Positions 1 through 9,031 are shown, counted from the stretch's first letter. The stretch is DNA of 32,338 bases from Clostridiales bacterium (GCA_016281895.1 JAEEJM010000061.1:1-32338); one strand, 5' to 3'. Program-made: numbers and translations. Notes: a model not told the origin generated them from the letters alone.

Positions 1-582
1 ATTATCCGAGATCGCGTACGTCGCGCGCTTCATGTCCGGAGACACGGACACCGGAGAGGATGGAGTATCCGCCTGAGTGTTGCCGGAAGCGGAAGGCGAA
101 GAAGGATCCGCAGACGCGCCGCTATAGACCATGCGCACGTCTGTCGCGCCGTATCTGAGCGAGATGCCGGAGGAAATGACCGAGGGAACGGACGTGACGA
201 TATCGTTGTCCGCGGAGACATAATACTCTGCGCCTGCAATCGTTTTCTTCTCAAACTTATTGGTTTTGTCTTTCAGGTTTCCTTCGGAATCGTAGTATTT
301 GACGGGATAATCGTACGTCAGGCATTCGTAGGTTCCGTCCGACTTTGAGAATACGTAAGAAAAAAGGTCCTCTTCGAGCGAAGGGACACGGGCTGTATAT
401 CCTGATGAGGCTGCGTCAAGGGAATCTATATTATCCGGGAGGAATTCGGCATTAAGCTCATCCACGGCATTTCTGAATTCGGCGGAGAAGACATACAGAG
501 GCAGAGACAGAAGAGCCGTCAGCACCGAAAGGGGAACGGACAGGCTCTTTATGCCGAAGGAAAAACGATGCTTGGTTGACAT
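1..582 (-). CDS. Secreted protein, N-terminal fragment (possibly RHS/wall-associated type)
   Basis: The frame runs from an ATG at 582 down through base 1 without a stop, so 194 residues are visible and the C-terminus lies outside the window. Residues 1-34 form a Sec signal peptide: basic start (MSTKHRF), a hydrophobic core rich in Leu, Val and Ser, and a likely cut after VFSA. The segment around residues 65-110 (DGTYECLTYDYPVKYYD, then SEGNLKDKTNK) resembles the N-terminal region before RHS/YD repeats in clostridial wall-associated proteins, where a similar phrase ends in DIDN. Residues 155-180 are a Ser/Pro/Ala linker. The start is supported by a GAGGTG ribosome site and a near-perfect promoter at 611-639. 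Export is clear; the RHS assignment is a weak inference because no repeats are in view. Confidence 0.72.
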   Translation of the reverse strand, partial: MSTKHRFSFGIKSLSVPLSVLTALLSLPLYVFSAEFRNAVDELNAEFLPDNIDSLDAASSGYTARVPSLEEDLFSYVFSKSDGTYECLTYDYPVKYYDSEGNLKDKTNKFEKKTIAGAEYYVSADNDIVTSVPSVISSGISLRYGATDVRMVYSGASADPSSPSASGNTQADTPSSPVSVSPDMKRATYAISDN

Positions 583-610
583 AATGACACCTCGTACAGT
601 ATTTTTCTAC

Positions 611-639
611 ATTATACATTTCAGTACCGCCTTTGTCAA
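611..639 (-). promoter_or_regulatory. Sigma-A promoter for the secreted protein at 1-582
   Basis: On the minus strand, -35 TTGACA (639-634) and -10 TATAAT (616-611) are separated by exactly 17 bp. Both hexamers match consensus perfectly, which predicts strong, probably constitutive transcription with a leader of roughly 25 nt. Confidence 0.88.
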
Positions 640-680
640 GGGTTGACTTGGGAGATAGAAATCGGGATAGAACTCCGGAA

Positions 681-720
681 GAAATGACGCTGCCGGCCCG
701 CGGGCCGGCAGCGTCATTTC
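681..720 (-). terminator. Perfect 40-bp palindrome, probable typA terminator
   Basis: Bases 681-700 are the exact reverse complement of 701-720, giving a perfect palindrome with a GC-rich core and GAAATGAC/GTCATTTC ends. In the typA direction the hairpin ends in a short pyrimidine tail (ATTTCTTCC). It lies between typA with its small repeats and the promoter of the next gene, so an insulating terminator is the natural reading. The T run is weak. Confidence 0.6.
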
Positions 721-823
721 TTCATTGCCGGCCGCAGCCGGCACTTCATTTGCGAGCGGAGCGCGCAACTTCATAAGCCCGCGCAGCGGGCGTCTTCATT
801 GCCGCCGCGGCGGCAACTTCATT
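721..823. repeat. Array of four short GC palindromes separated by ACTTCATT
   Basis: Four small inverted repeats sit at 727-742 (GCCGGC arms), 751-767 (TGCG/CGCA arms), 777-791 (GCCCGC/GCGGGC arms) and 801-814 (GCCGCC/GGCGGC arms). Each differs in sequence, but they are separated by an almost constant ACTTCATT or TCTTCATT spacer (AATGAAG on the minus strand). Similar TTCATT-linked mini-palindrome arrays occur in intergenic regions of gut Clostridia, as far as I recall; their role is not known. The array starts five bases after the typA stop codon. Confidence 0.75.
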
Positions 824-828
824 CCTCC

Positions 829-2670
829 TCAGTTCGCCAGCGCCTTTCTTATCTTTGCCTGAGCCTTGAGGCGGTTCTCAGTGTTGAGTATGCGCTTGCG
901 GAGACGGAGAGACTTCGGAGTGACCTCCATGAGCTCGTCGTCGGCGATGTACTCCATCGCCTCCTCGAGACTGAACACGACGGGGGGCGTGAGGATGAGC
1001 TTCTCGTCGGCTCCGGTGGAGCGGACGGCGGTGAGGTGTTTTTCCTTGCACGGGTTGAGGGTGATGTCCTCGAACTTCGGGCACTCTCCGACCACCTGTC
1101 CCTCGTAGACCGGCTGACCGACGCCTACGAACATGCGGCCCCTGTCCTGACAGTTGTAGAGGCCGTAGGACGTGGTGACGCCGTCCTCGGAAGCCACGAG
1201 CGAGCCGGTATACCTCATCTGGATCTCGCCCCTGAACGGCTGATAGGAGTCGAAAATGGTGTTGAGTATGCCTTCGCCTCTCGTGTCGGTCATGAACTTG
1301 GACCTGTATCCGAAGAGGCATCTCGTAGGGATGCGGTACTCGAGCCTGGTGCGGGAGCCGTGAGCGTTCATTTCCAGCAGTTCGCCCTTGCGCTGCCCGA
1401 GCTTTTCGATGACGGTCCCGACGTATTCGGCGGGAACGTCTATGGTCACCGCCTCGACCGGCTCGCATCTGACTCCGTCGATCTCGCGGTAGAGGACGCG
1501 CGGGGTGGAGCAGGCGAGCTCGAAGCCCTCGCGCCGCATCGTCTCGACGAGGATCGACAGATGCATCTCGCCCCTGCCGGAGACGATGAAGTTGTCCGTC
1601 GTTTCGCCGTCCCGGACTCTGAGGGACACGTCCTTCAGAAGCTCTTTATAGAGGCGGTCGCGGATCTGGCGGGAGGTGACGTATTTTCCCTCGCGTCCGG
1701 CAAAGGGGCTGTCGTTTACGGATATCGTCATCTCGATGGTGGGCTCGCTCACTTTGACGAATTCGAGCGGCTCGGGGCATGTTACTGCGGTCAGCGTGTC
1801 GCCGATGGTTATGTCGCTGGCGCCGGAGAAGGCGACGATGTCCCCCATTTTCGCGGTCTCGACGGGGATGCGCTGAAGGCCGTCTATCTGATAAATGGAC
1901 ACTACTCTGGCGCGCTTCGGAGGATTCTGCGAGTGCCAGTTGCAGATCATCACGTCCTGGTTCTGCCTCATGGTCCCGCGCTCGATGCGCCCTATGCCTA
2001 TGCGCCCGACGTAGTCGTTGTAGTCGATCGACGAGACCAGCACCTGGAGATCGCCGTCGGGATCGCCCTCGGGGGCGGGGATGTAGCTGAGTATGGTGTC
2101 GAAGAGCGGCGCAAGGTCCGTGCCCGGGACGTCCGGCGAGAGCGACGCGGTCCCCGCGCGGCCTGAGCAGAAGAGCATGGGGCTGTCCAGCTGCTCGTCG
2201 GTCGCGTTGAGGTCGATGAGCAGTTCCAGGACCTCGTCTATCACCTCGTAGACGCGGGCGTCGGGCTTGTCGATCTTGTTGATGACGACGATCACCGGAT
2301 GGTTCAGCGCCAGCGCCTTCTGAAGCACGAAGCGCGTCTGAGGCATCGGGCCCTCGGCGGCGTCGACAAGAAGCAGAACGCCGTTGACCATCTTGAGGAC
2401 GCGTTCGACCTCGCCTCCGAAGTCGGCGTGCCCGGGGGTGTCGACTATATTGATCTTCGTGTTCTTGTAGTGGACGGCGGTGTTCTTCGCAAGAATGGTT
2501 ATTCCGCGCTCCCGCTCGATGTCACCCGAATCCATGACGCAGGTCACGGTCTCCTGGTTTTCCCGGTATATGCCGCCCTGCTTCAGCATCTGGTCGACGA
2601 GCGTGGTCTTTCCGTGGTCGACATGGGCTATTATGGCGATATTCCGAAGGTCTTCTCTGACGGTGTTCAT
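829..2670 (-). CDS. typA: GTP-binding protein TypA/BipA
   Basis: This is a ribosome-associated translational GTPase of the TypA/BipA family, which acts in stress and low-temperature ribosome assembly. The 613-residue length is normal for the family. The G1 motif AHVDHGKT is at residues 15-22. DTPGHADF (G3) and NKIDKPDAR (G4) follow, then EF-Tu domain II, EF-G-like domains and the TypA C-terminal domain (SLRLRKRIL near the end). The ATG at 2670 was chosen because it has GGGAGGAG just upstream and starts with the family's typical [16 protein letters not shown]. An in-frame ATG further upstream at 2907 would add a non-homologous tail and include the promoter. The gene is monocistronic, with a promoter at 2729-2757 and a palindrome terminator at 681-720. 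Confidence 0.97.
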   Translation of the reverse strand: MNTVREDLRNIAIIAHVDHGKTTLVDQMLKQGGIYRENQETVTCVMDSGDIERERGITILAKNTAVHYKNTKINIVDTPGHADFGGEVERVLKMVNGVLLLVDAAEGPMPQTRFVLQKALALNHPVIVVINKIDKPDARVYEVIDEVLELLIDLNATDEQLDSPMLFCSGRAGTASLSPDVPGTDLAPLFDTILSYIPAPEGDPDGDLQVLVSSIDYNDYVGRIGIGRIERGTMRQNQDVMICNWHSQNPPKRARVVSIYQIDGLQRIPVETAKMGDIVAFSGASDITIGDTLTAVTCPEPLEFVKVSEPTIEMTISVNDSPFAGREGKYVTSRQIRDRLYKELLKDVSLRVRDGETTDNFIVSGRGEMHLSILVETMRREGFELACSTPRVLYREIDGVRCEPVEAVTIDVPAEYVGTVIEKLGQRKGELLEMNAHGSRTRLEYRIPTRCLFGYRSKFMTDTRGEGILNTIFDSYQPFRGEIQMRYTGSLVASEDGVTTSYGLYNCQDRGRMFVGVGQPVYEGQVVGECPKFEDITLNPCKEKHLTAVRSTGADEKLILTPPVVFSLEEAMEYIADDELMEVTPKSLRLRKRILNTENRLKAQAKIRKALAN

Positions 2671-2728
2671 GACAGCTCCTCCCGGCCGGGCCCGGATCGG
2701 GGGGCCGGCTGAAAAAATACAACGAATG

Positions 2729-2757
2729 ATTATATCATAAAAACGGCCGTTTGTCAC
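2729..2757 (-). promoter_or_regulatory. typA promoter
   Basis: On the minus strand, GTGACA (2757-2752) and TATAAT (2734-2729) are spaced 17 bp apart. The leader to the typA ATG is about 50 nt and contains the GGAGG ribosome site. Confidence 0.8.
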
Positions 2758-2800
2758 CCGCAACCGCAAAAAAAGCGGTGCTTTTCCGGCAAAAAGTCCG

Positions 2801-2835
2801 AAAAAAACGCCGCGCGCCCGGCCGGGCGCGCGGCG
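2801..2835 (-). terminator. Intrinsic terminator of the GH99-like gene
   Basis: A perfect 28-bp palindrome (2808-2835, 14-bp arms) is followed on the minus strand by seven T residues (2807-2801). It begins 13 bases beyond the stop codon of the gene at 2849-4696. Confidence 0.92.
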
Positions 2836-2848
2836 GATGTGCAGTCCG

Positions 2849-4696
2849 TCATTCGATGTTGCTGTAAACGTAGGCAAGTCTGCCGTACGGTGCGGCGTCG
2901 CCGTCAAGGTAGAAAGAACGCACGTCCAGGGTGTCGCAGCCGTCCGTCCATTTGAACGCCAGCGAGATCAGGTCCTCGTCCTCCGACGTCGCCCCGGGAA
3001 GTCCCAGCAGCGCGCGCGGCACGGCCACCGTCATCCGGTTGCCGAAGACGGAGTATACTGCCCTGCCGGCGGGCTCCCAGCCGCCGTCCTCTTTTGCACG
3101 CTCGACCGTCACGGTGCCGTCGTCGCCGGCCCCGGCGCGGTTGACGGCAAAGGCGAAGCCTCCGGACGACAGGCGGGGGGCGACGCGGCCGCAGTTGCCG
3201 GCCTCGGGCCGTATCAGCAGCGTCATGCGGCCCTCGGGCTTTTCGCAGACGGAGTCGCCGGCGACCTCGGCGGAGAAGTACAGATAGTCGCGGTCGCGAA
3301 GGACCGCCATGCGGAGAAGATCGTTGACTCCGGCCTCGCTGCGGTACGGTATGCCGCCGAAGCCGACGGAATCGCGCGGGCCGCAGTCGTCCGGGAAGTC
3401 CTCGTATACCGCCGGGGCGGCTCCGAAGGCCGCGGCGGCCGCGGCGGGATCTCTGACGTCGACCGTGACATAGCCGCCCGCGTCCACCCTGGGCGCGGTG
3501 CCCTTGAAGCGCCGGATGCCCGAGATGAGCTGCATGTAATAGTTGTCCCCGAGAGGACCGTCCATGGGCTCGACGTCCCTGGACGTATCGGGGTCGCAGC
3601 AGTCGATGAATCTTACCGGGTACTCCGGAACGGGCGGCTGGCGCTGGGCGACCCACTCGTTCCATCCGGTCACGAACACGTTGCTTACGTTCTGCCTGAG
3701 GGCCCATTCCCACTGCTCGGCGAAGTTGTACCCGTACAGCATGGCATTCTCCGACCTGTCGTTGGCGCCGTCGTGGTAGCTGCGCGTGCGGTCGTTCGCA
3801 CCGTAATACGCGGTTGCGCTCATGGTTATGGTGTCGCTGTGCTGGGCGACGGAGACGTTCAGCATCTCACGCGTACCGCCGGGACCGTAGACCGCCCGGT
3901 CCGAGAGCAGCCGGTCGAATTCCATCCACGGGAAGCCGTCGTCCCTGCGCTCTTCGTTCGGCCACTGGCTGAGCTTGATCCTGAAGAAGCCGCGCGCCTC
4001 GTCCGAGAGCTCCGGGTCGTCCGTCCTGCCTATTATCACCGGTCTGCCGTCTCTGCGGTACCAGAGGCCGGAATACTCGGGATGGGCTTTGTAAACCGTC
4101 TCGTAGATGCGGTTGACGGTCCGCCCTGAATACGAGTTCGTATAGAAGGCTATGCGGGGCACACGGATACCCTTCCTGTCGTACTCGCCGAGGATGCCCA
4201 TAAGAGCCAGCACCTGCTCGGTGTAAGTCGCGGCGTTTGTGTTGTCGACGACGATGTAATCCACCCCGGCGTCTGTCAGCATCTGGATCTGCCTGCGCAT
4301 GACCCAGGTATCGTCCGAGGTATAGTAGCCGAACAGGGGCTTTCCCCAGAAGTGCATGGCGCTGATCGGGCCGCCTCCGGCTTCCATCCAGGCCTTTTCG
4401 GAAACGGTCGCCCCGGGGACCCGCCCGATGACCGAGTTGTCGTAAGGGCCGGCGGTCCCGTGTCTGCCCTGCCACAGGAAGAAAAACACTCCGACCTCGC
4501 GCCCGCCGGGCGGGTCCGCGGTGTCCCGCGGCACGTCCAGGGGCAGCACTCTGCCGAGGGCGTCGGTGGCGGCAAAGGTGCCGTTGACGGCGGAAAAGGG
4601 TCCCGCGTATCTGCGAAGACCGGCCGGGCGCGCCTCCGACGGCGACCGGGCGCCGGGGCGGCTGCCGCCGCTTCCTGTTCCGGTTTCTTTGTCCAT
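2849..4696 (-). CDS. GH99/GH71-like glycoside hydrolase with C-terminal CBM9-like domain
   Basis: The 615-residue protein looks like a TIM-barrel hydrolase of the GH71/GH99-like group often found in gut anaerobes. Visible signs are VGVFFFLWQGRHG at the start of the barrel, GVDYIVVDNTN on a middle strand, and TGWNEW with Glu347 at residues 345-348; the WNEW motif carries an acidic residue in GH99-type enzymes. The last 190 residues form a beta-rich domain ending in FYLDGDAAPYGRLAYVY, typical of CBM9/DOMON-like modules. There is no signal peptide, so it probably acts in the cytosol on imported glycans. The ATG at 4696 follows GGAAGGTGAG. It is divergent from the DUF4091 gene, has its own promoter (4886-4914) and terminator, and carries a tandem repeat in its leader. 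The substrate cannot be read from the sequence. Confidence 0.82.
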   Translation of the reverse strand: MDKETGTGSGGSRPGARSPSEARPAGLRRYAGPFSAVNGTFAATDALGRVLPLDVPRDTADPPGGREVGVFFFLWQGRHGTAGPYDNSVIGRVPGATVSEKAWMEAGGGPISAMHFWGKPLFGYYTSDDTWVMRRQIQMLTDAGVDYIVVDNTNAATYTEQVLALMGILGEYDRKGIRVPRIAFYTNSYSGRTVNRIYETVYKAHPEYSGLWYRRDGRPVIIGRTDDPELSDEARGFFRIKLSQWPNEERRDDGFPWMEFDRLLSDRAVYGPGGTREMLNVSVAQHSDTITMSATAYYGANDRTRSYHDGANDRSENAMLYGYNFAEQWEWALRQNVSNVFVTGWNEWVAQRQPPVPEYPVRFIDCCDPDTSRDVEPMDGPLGDNYYMQLISGIRRFKGTAPRVDAGGYVTVDVRDPAAAAAAFGAAPAVYEDFPDDCGPRDSVGFGGIPYRSEAGVNDLLRMAVLRDRDYLYFSAEVAGDSVCEKPEGRMTLLIRPEAGNCGRVAPRLSSGGFAFAVNRAGAGDDGTVTVERAKEDGGWEPAGRAVYSVFGNRMTVAVPRALLGLPGATSEDEDLISLAFKWTDGCDTLDVRSFYLDGDAAPYGRLAYVYSNIE

Positions 4697-4785
4697 GATC
4701 TCACCTTCCGTAACGGAAATAATCGGTACCCCGGGCCGGACGCGCGTCCGGCCTCCGGGCGCTCCTTTGCGGGCTGCCTCCCGGA

Positions 4786-4865
4786 TACCGCGAACCGGCG
4801 TCCGCGATCCGGGACCGCGAACCGGCGTCCGCGATCCGAGACCGCGATCCGAGACCGCGATCCGG
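4786..4865. repeat. GC-rich tandem repeat, 27-bp and 13-bp units
   Basis: Two 27-bp units (4786-4812 and 4813-4839) differ at only two bases (the first and the last). Two 13-bp units (4840-4852 and 4853-4865) follow and match a deletion form of the long unit that lacks its central 14 bases. The tract lies inside the transcribed leader of the GH99-like gene, about 90 bases before its start codon. Confidence 0.85.
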
Positions 4866-4885
4866 CGGCCCGTCCCGCGACTCTA

Positions 4886-4914
4886 ATTGTAACATACCTT
4901 TTCCGCCAAATCAA
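4886..4914 (-). promoter_or_regulatory. Promoter of the GH99-like gene
   Basis: On the minus strand, TTGATT (4914-4909) and TACAAT (4891-4886) are 17 bp apart. The predicted leader is long, roughly 180 nt, and contains the tandem repeat. Confidence 0.78.
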
Positions 4915-5064
4915 CTGTTTGTTTGCCCGCGGACCGCACATGCGCGCAAAAGCCGGATAATACCGCCGCCGCAGGGGAAAAACGGTCGGCATCCGATGAC
5001 CGAACGGACCGGCCCGTCATCGTCAAAGAGGTAAAAAGCGGCATCGGGTGCATTAAAGAAGGAA

Positions 5065-5093
5065 TTGATTTACCGTAAGGATTATGCTACAAT
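5065..5093 (+). promoter_or_regulatory. Promoter of the DUF4091 gene
   Basis: TTGATT (5065-5070) and TACAAT (5088-5093) have a 17-bp spacer. Both hexamers are identical to those of the divergent promoter at 4886-4914, which suggests the two genes are expressed at matched strength. Confidence 0.8.
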
Positions 5094-5151
5094 AGAAGAA
5101 GTAAAGGCGGATCCTGAGGGATAAACGCCGACGCGCCGAAGGAGGCAGACA

Positions 5152-6840
5152 ATGATCCAGGCAAAAACAGTCTCGTCGCTCGAAAAATGCTTCAGGGACA
5201 CCGACCTCACGAAGGTCCCCGAATTCAAGGGGACACATATCTTCCGCAACCAGCGCATATCGCTACAGATAGCCATGAACGCCCCGGACCGCGGAACGGA
5301 CTGGGCCGAGGTCGTATGCCGCGGCATCGACGCCCGCTGCGTCGCCCTCCGGCAGGTCGAATACATCTGGTCGGACATGCCCTGCTGGCCCGGGACCGAC
5401 GAGCCCGGATACATCCGGACGGGACCGGGGTTCTTTCCCGACCTCCTGGCGCCTCCCGAGCACGGCAGGGCAAAGATCCGCGGCTCCGAGACCCGGTGCG
5501 TGTGGATCGACATCGACGCCTCGCTCATGCCCGGTGAGGACCGTCCCGCCGCCTTGTCCGTGCTGCCGCTCACTTTCGAGGTGCGCTGCGGCGGAGAGAC
5601 CCTGTCGCTCCCCTTTGAGCTCACCTACGTGCCCGCCGACCTTCCGGAGCAGACGATCCGCTTCACGCAGTGGTTCCACTGCGACTGCCTTGCAAACTGG
5701 TACGGCGCCGAACCGTGGTCGGAGCGGCACTGGCAGATAGTCGAGAATTTCGCAAGAACAGCCGTGAGGAACGGGATCGATACGCTCCTGACGCCGGTGT
5801 TCACGCCGCCCCTCGACACCCGCCCCGGCGGCGAGCGCCGCACAGTGCAGCTCACCGGGGTCAGGCTGTGCCGCAACGGGCGTTACATCTTTGATTTCTC
5901 CAGGCTCGACCGCTGGATCGACATGTGCGACCGCGTGGGGATAAAGTATTTCGAGATCTCCCACCTGTTCACCCAGTGGGGCGCCGCGCACGCGCCCAAG
6001 ATAATGGCCGATACGCCCGACGGATACAGGAGGATCTTCGGCTGGGAGACCGACGCGACCGGGCCCGGATACCGCCGCTTCCTGGACCGCTTCCTTCCGG
6101 CGTTCATTGCCCACATGAAGGCCCGCGGCGACGACGGCCGCTGCCTGTTCCACATATCCGACGAGCCGTCGGCGGAGCAGCTGCCGCAGTACCTGAAGTC
6201 TCGCGCAGCCGTCGCGAAGCACCTCGAGGGCTACACTGTCATGGATGCGCTCTCGGATATCCGCTTCTACGAATCGGGAGCGGTGAGCACTCCCATCCCG
6301 TCGACGGATCACATCGAGCCTTTCATAGAGGCGTTCGGCAGAGAGGGCAGGGGAGGACTCTGGACGTACTACTGCTGCGGCCAGACCAGAGGAGTCTCGA
6401 ACCGCATGTTCGGAATGTCCGGGGCCCGGACCGCCTTCATAGGCTTTCAGCTTTGGAAGTACGGGATCGAGGGCTTCCTGCAGTGGGGATACAACTTTTA
6501 CAACAACTGCGGCTCCTGGGACGCCGTCAACCCGTATATCGACTCGACCGGCAGCGGCTGGGTCCCGTCCGGTGACACCTACTCCGTATATCCGGGTATG
6601 GACGGACAGGCCCTGGAGTCCGTAAGGCTCTGCCTGTTCCGGGAGGCGCTGGACGACGTCCGCATGCTGCGCCTGTGCGAGTCCGTCGTCGGCCGCGAAA
6701 GGACGCTGGCGGCCGCCGAGGAGATCTGCGGTACCATCGTCTTCTCGCGCTGCGTCTGCGACACGGAGACCATGGAGGCTCTGCGGGGGCGAATAGCCTC
6801 CCTGATCGCATCCGGCCTCTCCGGCCGCCGGCTCGCTTGA
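5152..6840 (+). CDS. DUF4091 / GH123-like protein
   Basis: The 562-residue protein has the layout of DUF4091 proteins, which are related to GH123 beta-N-acetylgalactosaminidases. An N-terminal beta-sandwich (about 1-170, ending FELTYVPADLP) is followed by a TIM barrel (about 180-500). The barrel shows FTQWFHCDCLANWYG, DRVGIKYFEISH and HISDEP. The Asp337-Glu338 pair in HISDEP matches the position of the Asp-Glu dyad used for substrate-assisted catalysis in GH123. The ending WGYNFYNNCGSWDAVNPY, SYVYPG-like (here SVYPG) and LFREALDDVRML is typical of the family. No signal peptide is present. AAGGAGG lies before the ATG. Its divergent partner is another glycan enzyme, so the pair may process an imported amino-sugar glycan. 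The exact substrate is unknown. Confidence 0.87.
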   Translation: MIQAKTVSSLEKCFRDTDLTKVPEFKGTHIFRNQRISLQIAMNAPDRGTDWAEVVCRGIDARCVALRQVEYIWSDMPCWPGTDEPGYIRTGPGFFPDLLAPPEHGRAKIRGSETRCVWIDIDASLMPGEDRPAALSVLPLTFEVRCGGETLSLPFELTYVPADLPEQTIRFTQWFHCDCLANWYGAEPWSERHWQIVENFARTAVRNGIDTLLTPVFTPPLDTRPGGERRTVQLTGVRLCRNGRYIFDFSRLDRWIDMCDRVGIKYFEISHLFTQWGAAHAPKIMADTPDGYRRIFGWETDATGPGYRRFLDRFLPAFIAHMKARGDDGRCLFHISDEPSAEQLPQYLKSRAAVAKHLEGYTVMDALSDIRFYESGAVSTPIPSTDHIEPFIEAFGREGRGGLWTYYCCGQTRGVSNRMFGMSGARTAFIGFQLWKYGIEGFLQWGYNFYNNCGSWDAVNPYIDSTGSGWVPSGDTYSVYPGMDGQALESVRLCLFREALDDVRMLRLCESVVGRERTLAAAEEICGTIVFSRCVCDTETMEALRGRIASLIASGLSGRRLA

Positions 6841-6865
6841 CAAAACCCGCCCCCGGTGTTATACT
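6837..6865 (+). promoter_or_regulatory. glnN promoter, -35 overlapping the upstream stop codon
   Basis: TTGACA (6837-6842) and TATACT (6860-6865) are 17 bp apart. The -35 box contains the TGA stop codon (6838-6840) of the DUF4091 gene, so no terminator separates the two genes and some read-through into glnN is possible. Confidence 0.87.
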
Positions 6866-6931
6866 TAACCATAGGTTTTTGTTTTTGCCGGCCGGCACAT
6901 AACGCGGCCCGCCGCCACTGAGGAGAGACAC

Positions 6932-9031
6932 ATGAACATTCCCGAGATCTTCGGCTGCAACGTCTTCGACGACAGCGCAATGAAATCGCGCCTGTCGCGC
7001 GGCGTATACGAAGCCATGAAGCGGACCATAGAGGACGGAAGATCGCTCGACCTCGGCATAGCCAACGAGGTTGCCGAGGCCATGAAGGACTGGGCGGTCG
7101 AGCGCGGAGCGACCCACTTCACGCACTGGTTCCAGCCCATGACCGGCGTCACCGCGGAAAAGCACGAGAGCTTCATATCCCCCTCGGCAAACGGAAAGAT
7201 CATAATGGAGTTCTCCGGAAGAGAGCTTGTCCGCGGCGAGTCCGACGCCTCGTCGTTTCCGTCCGGCGGCCTGCGCGCCACATTCGAGGCCCGCGGTTAC
7301 ACCGCCTGGGACCCCACGTCCTACGCCTTCATAAAAGACGACACGCTGTACATACCCACCGCCTTCTGCTCCTACGGCGGAGAGGCGCTCGACAAAAAAA
7401 CGCCGCTTTTGCGCTCCATGGAGGCTCTGAACCGCCAGTGCATGCGCATACTCCGGCTGTTCGGCGACTCCTCGGTGACGTCCGTCCGCCCGACGGTCGG
7501 GGCGGAGCAGGAGTATTTCCTGATCGACGCCGATCTTTACGCCAAAAGGCCCGACCTTATCTTCACCGGGCGCACGCTGTTCGGAGCCAAGCCGCCCAAG
7601 GGGGCCGAACTCGACGACCACTATTACGGCACCATAAAGCCCCGGGTCCAGGCCTTTATGAAGGACCTCGACGAGGAGCTGTGGAAGCTTGGCATACTGG
7701 CAAAGACAGAGCACAACGAGGCCGCTCCGGCGCAGCACGAGCTGGCGCCGGTGTTCATAGTCGCCAACACCGCGACGGACCAGAACCAGCTCACCATGGA
7801 GATGATGCGCAAGGTCGCACGCAGGCACGGTCTCGAGTGCCTGCTCCACGAGAAGCCCTTCCAGGGCGTCTCCGGCTCCGGAAAGCACAACAACTGGTCG
7901 ATAAACGCGGTCTCCGGGGAGAATCTCCTCAAGCCCGGCAAGACCCCCCGCGACAACGCACGCTTCCTGCTGTTCCTCGTCGCGGTCGTCAAAGCCGTCG
8001 ACGAGTATCAGGATCTGCTGAGACTTTCGGCCGCGTCGGCCGGCAACGACCACCGCCTCGGCAAGAACGAGGCCCCGCCCGCGATCGTATCCATCTTCCT
8101 CGGCGACGAGCTAACCGCCATACTCGACTCGATCGAGTCCAGATCCGAGTACAGCGCGGCCGCCGAAGAGCCCCTGCGTCTCGGCGTCCACGTGCTGCCG
8201 AAGCTCCCGCGCGACACCACCGACCGCAACAGGACCTCGCCGTTCGCCTTTACCGGCAACAAGTTCGAGTTCCGCATGGTCGGCTCGTCCGAGTCGCTGG
8301 CCTGCACCAACATAATGCTCAACACCGCCGTGGCGGACGCGCTGTGCTCGTTCGCCGACGAGCTGGAAAAGGCCGCGCCCGAAGATTTCAACGGAGCCCT
8401 TGACGCTCTCATCCGCAGGACTTACAGCGAGCACAAGCGCATCATTTTCAACGGAAACGGCTACAACGAGGCCTGGATCGCCGAGGCGGAGCGGAGGGGT
8501 CTGCTTAACCTTGCCTCCACCCCCGACGCCGTAGTGCGCATGACGGACCGCAAGAATCTGGATCTGTTTGCCAGACACAAGGTCTATTCCGAGGCCGAGG
8601 CCCGCTCCCGCAGGGACATCATCCTGGACCACTACTGCAAGATACTCAATATCGAGGCCCAGACCATGGTCTACATGACCAGGCGCCAGTATCTCCCCGC
8701 CGTCTGGAAGTACGAGGGGGAGCTTGCCTCATCCGTCAACGCCAAGCAGGCCGGAGCCGTCCCGCTCCCGTGCCGCGGTCAGGAGCAGGTCCTGGCGAAG
8801 CTGTCGAGGCTCGCCGACACGGCGTCCTCGCGGTGCGACCGGCTCGAGGCCAGGCTCGGCAAGCTCCGCGCCGACTCCTCCGGCCCCGATGTCAGAGCCT
8901 TCAGGTTCAAGGACGAGATCATTCCGGCCATGGAGGCTCTCAGGGAGGCCGTGGACGCGGCCGAGACGGTGATGCCCCTCGACGCGTGGCCGGTGCCCGA
9001 CTACGGAGCCCTGCTGTTCTGCACCAAATAA
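6932..9031 (+). CDS. glnN: Glutamine synthetase type III
   Basis: This enzyme joins ammonium to glutamate using ATP, the main route of nitrogen assimilation. At 699 residues it fits the large type III (GlnN) class, far longer than type I. Family signs are GVTAEKHESF near residue 75, FSGRELVRGESDASSFPSGG, the glutamate-binding VGAEQEYFLID near 190, KTEHNEAAPAQHELAP, the ATP-site GSGKHNNWSI, and NRTSPFAFTGNKFEFR. No adenylylation motif is expected in this class. The ATG follows GAGGAGAG. It is transcribed from its own promoter (6837-6865). The next gene is convergent. Gene symbol follows common use for this class. Confidence 0.97.
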   Translation: MNIPEIFGCNVFDDSAMKSRLSRGVYEAMKRTIEDGRSLDLGIANEVAEAMKDWAVERGATHFTHWFQPMTGVTAEKHESFISPSANGKIIMEFSGRELVRGESDASSFPSGGLRATFEARGYTAWDPTSYAFIKDDTLYIPTAFCSYGGEALDKKTPLLRSMEALNRQCMRILRLFGDSSVTSVRPTVGAEQEYFLIDADLYAKRPDLIFTGRTLFGAKPPKGAELDDHYYGTIKPRVQAFMKDLDEELWKLGILAKTEHNEAAPAQHELAPVFIVANTATDQNQLTMEMMRKVARRHGLECLLHEKPFQGVSGSGKHNNWSINAVSGENLLKPGKTPRDNARFLLFLVAVVKAVDEYQDLLRLSAASAGNDHRLGKNEAPPAIVSIFLGDELTAILDSIESRSEYSAAAEEPLRLGVHVLPKLPRDTTDRNRTSPFAFTGNKFEFRMVGSSESLACTNIMLNTAVADALCSFADELEKAAPEDFNGALDALIRRTYSEHKRIIFNGNGYNEAWIAEAERRGLLNLASTPDAVVRMTDRKNLDLFARHKVYSEAEARSRRDIILDHYCKILNIEAQTMVYMTRRQYLPAVWKYEGELASSVNAKQAGAVPLPCRGQEQVLAKLSRLADTASSRCDRLEARLGKLRADSSGPDVRAFRFKDEIIPAMEALREAVDAAETVMPLDAWPVPDYGALLFCTK

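Larger units (their letters stand above)
4697..5151. other. Divergent intergenic region of the glycan-enzyme pair
   Basis: This 455-bp gap holds two back-to-back promoters (4886-4914 minus, 5065-5093 plus), a GC-rich tandem repeat in the minus-strand leader (4786-4865), and the AAGGAGG ribosome site of the plus-strand gene just before 5152. No credible coding region was found, and no clear operator palindrome stands out between the promoters. Confidence 0.7.

Noticed and set aside
721-823. CRISPR array
   Set aside because: The palindromes differ from each other and the constant part is only about seven bases; there are no unique 30-base spacers and no cas genes.
799-2166. Long plus-strand open frame opposite typA
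   Set aside because: Antisense to a well-conserved gene, no ribosome site and no recognisable domain; it also runs through the palindrome array.
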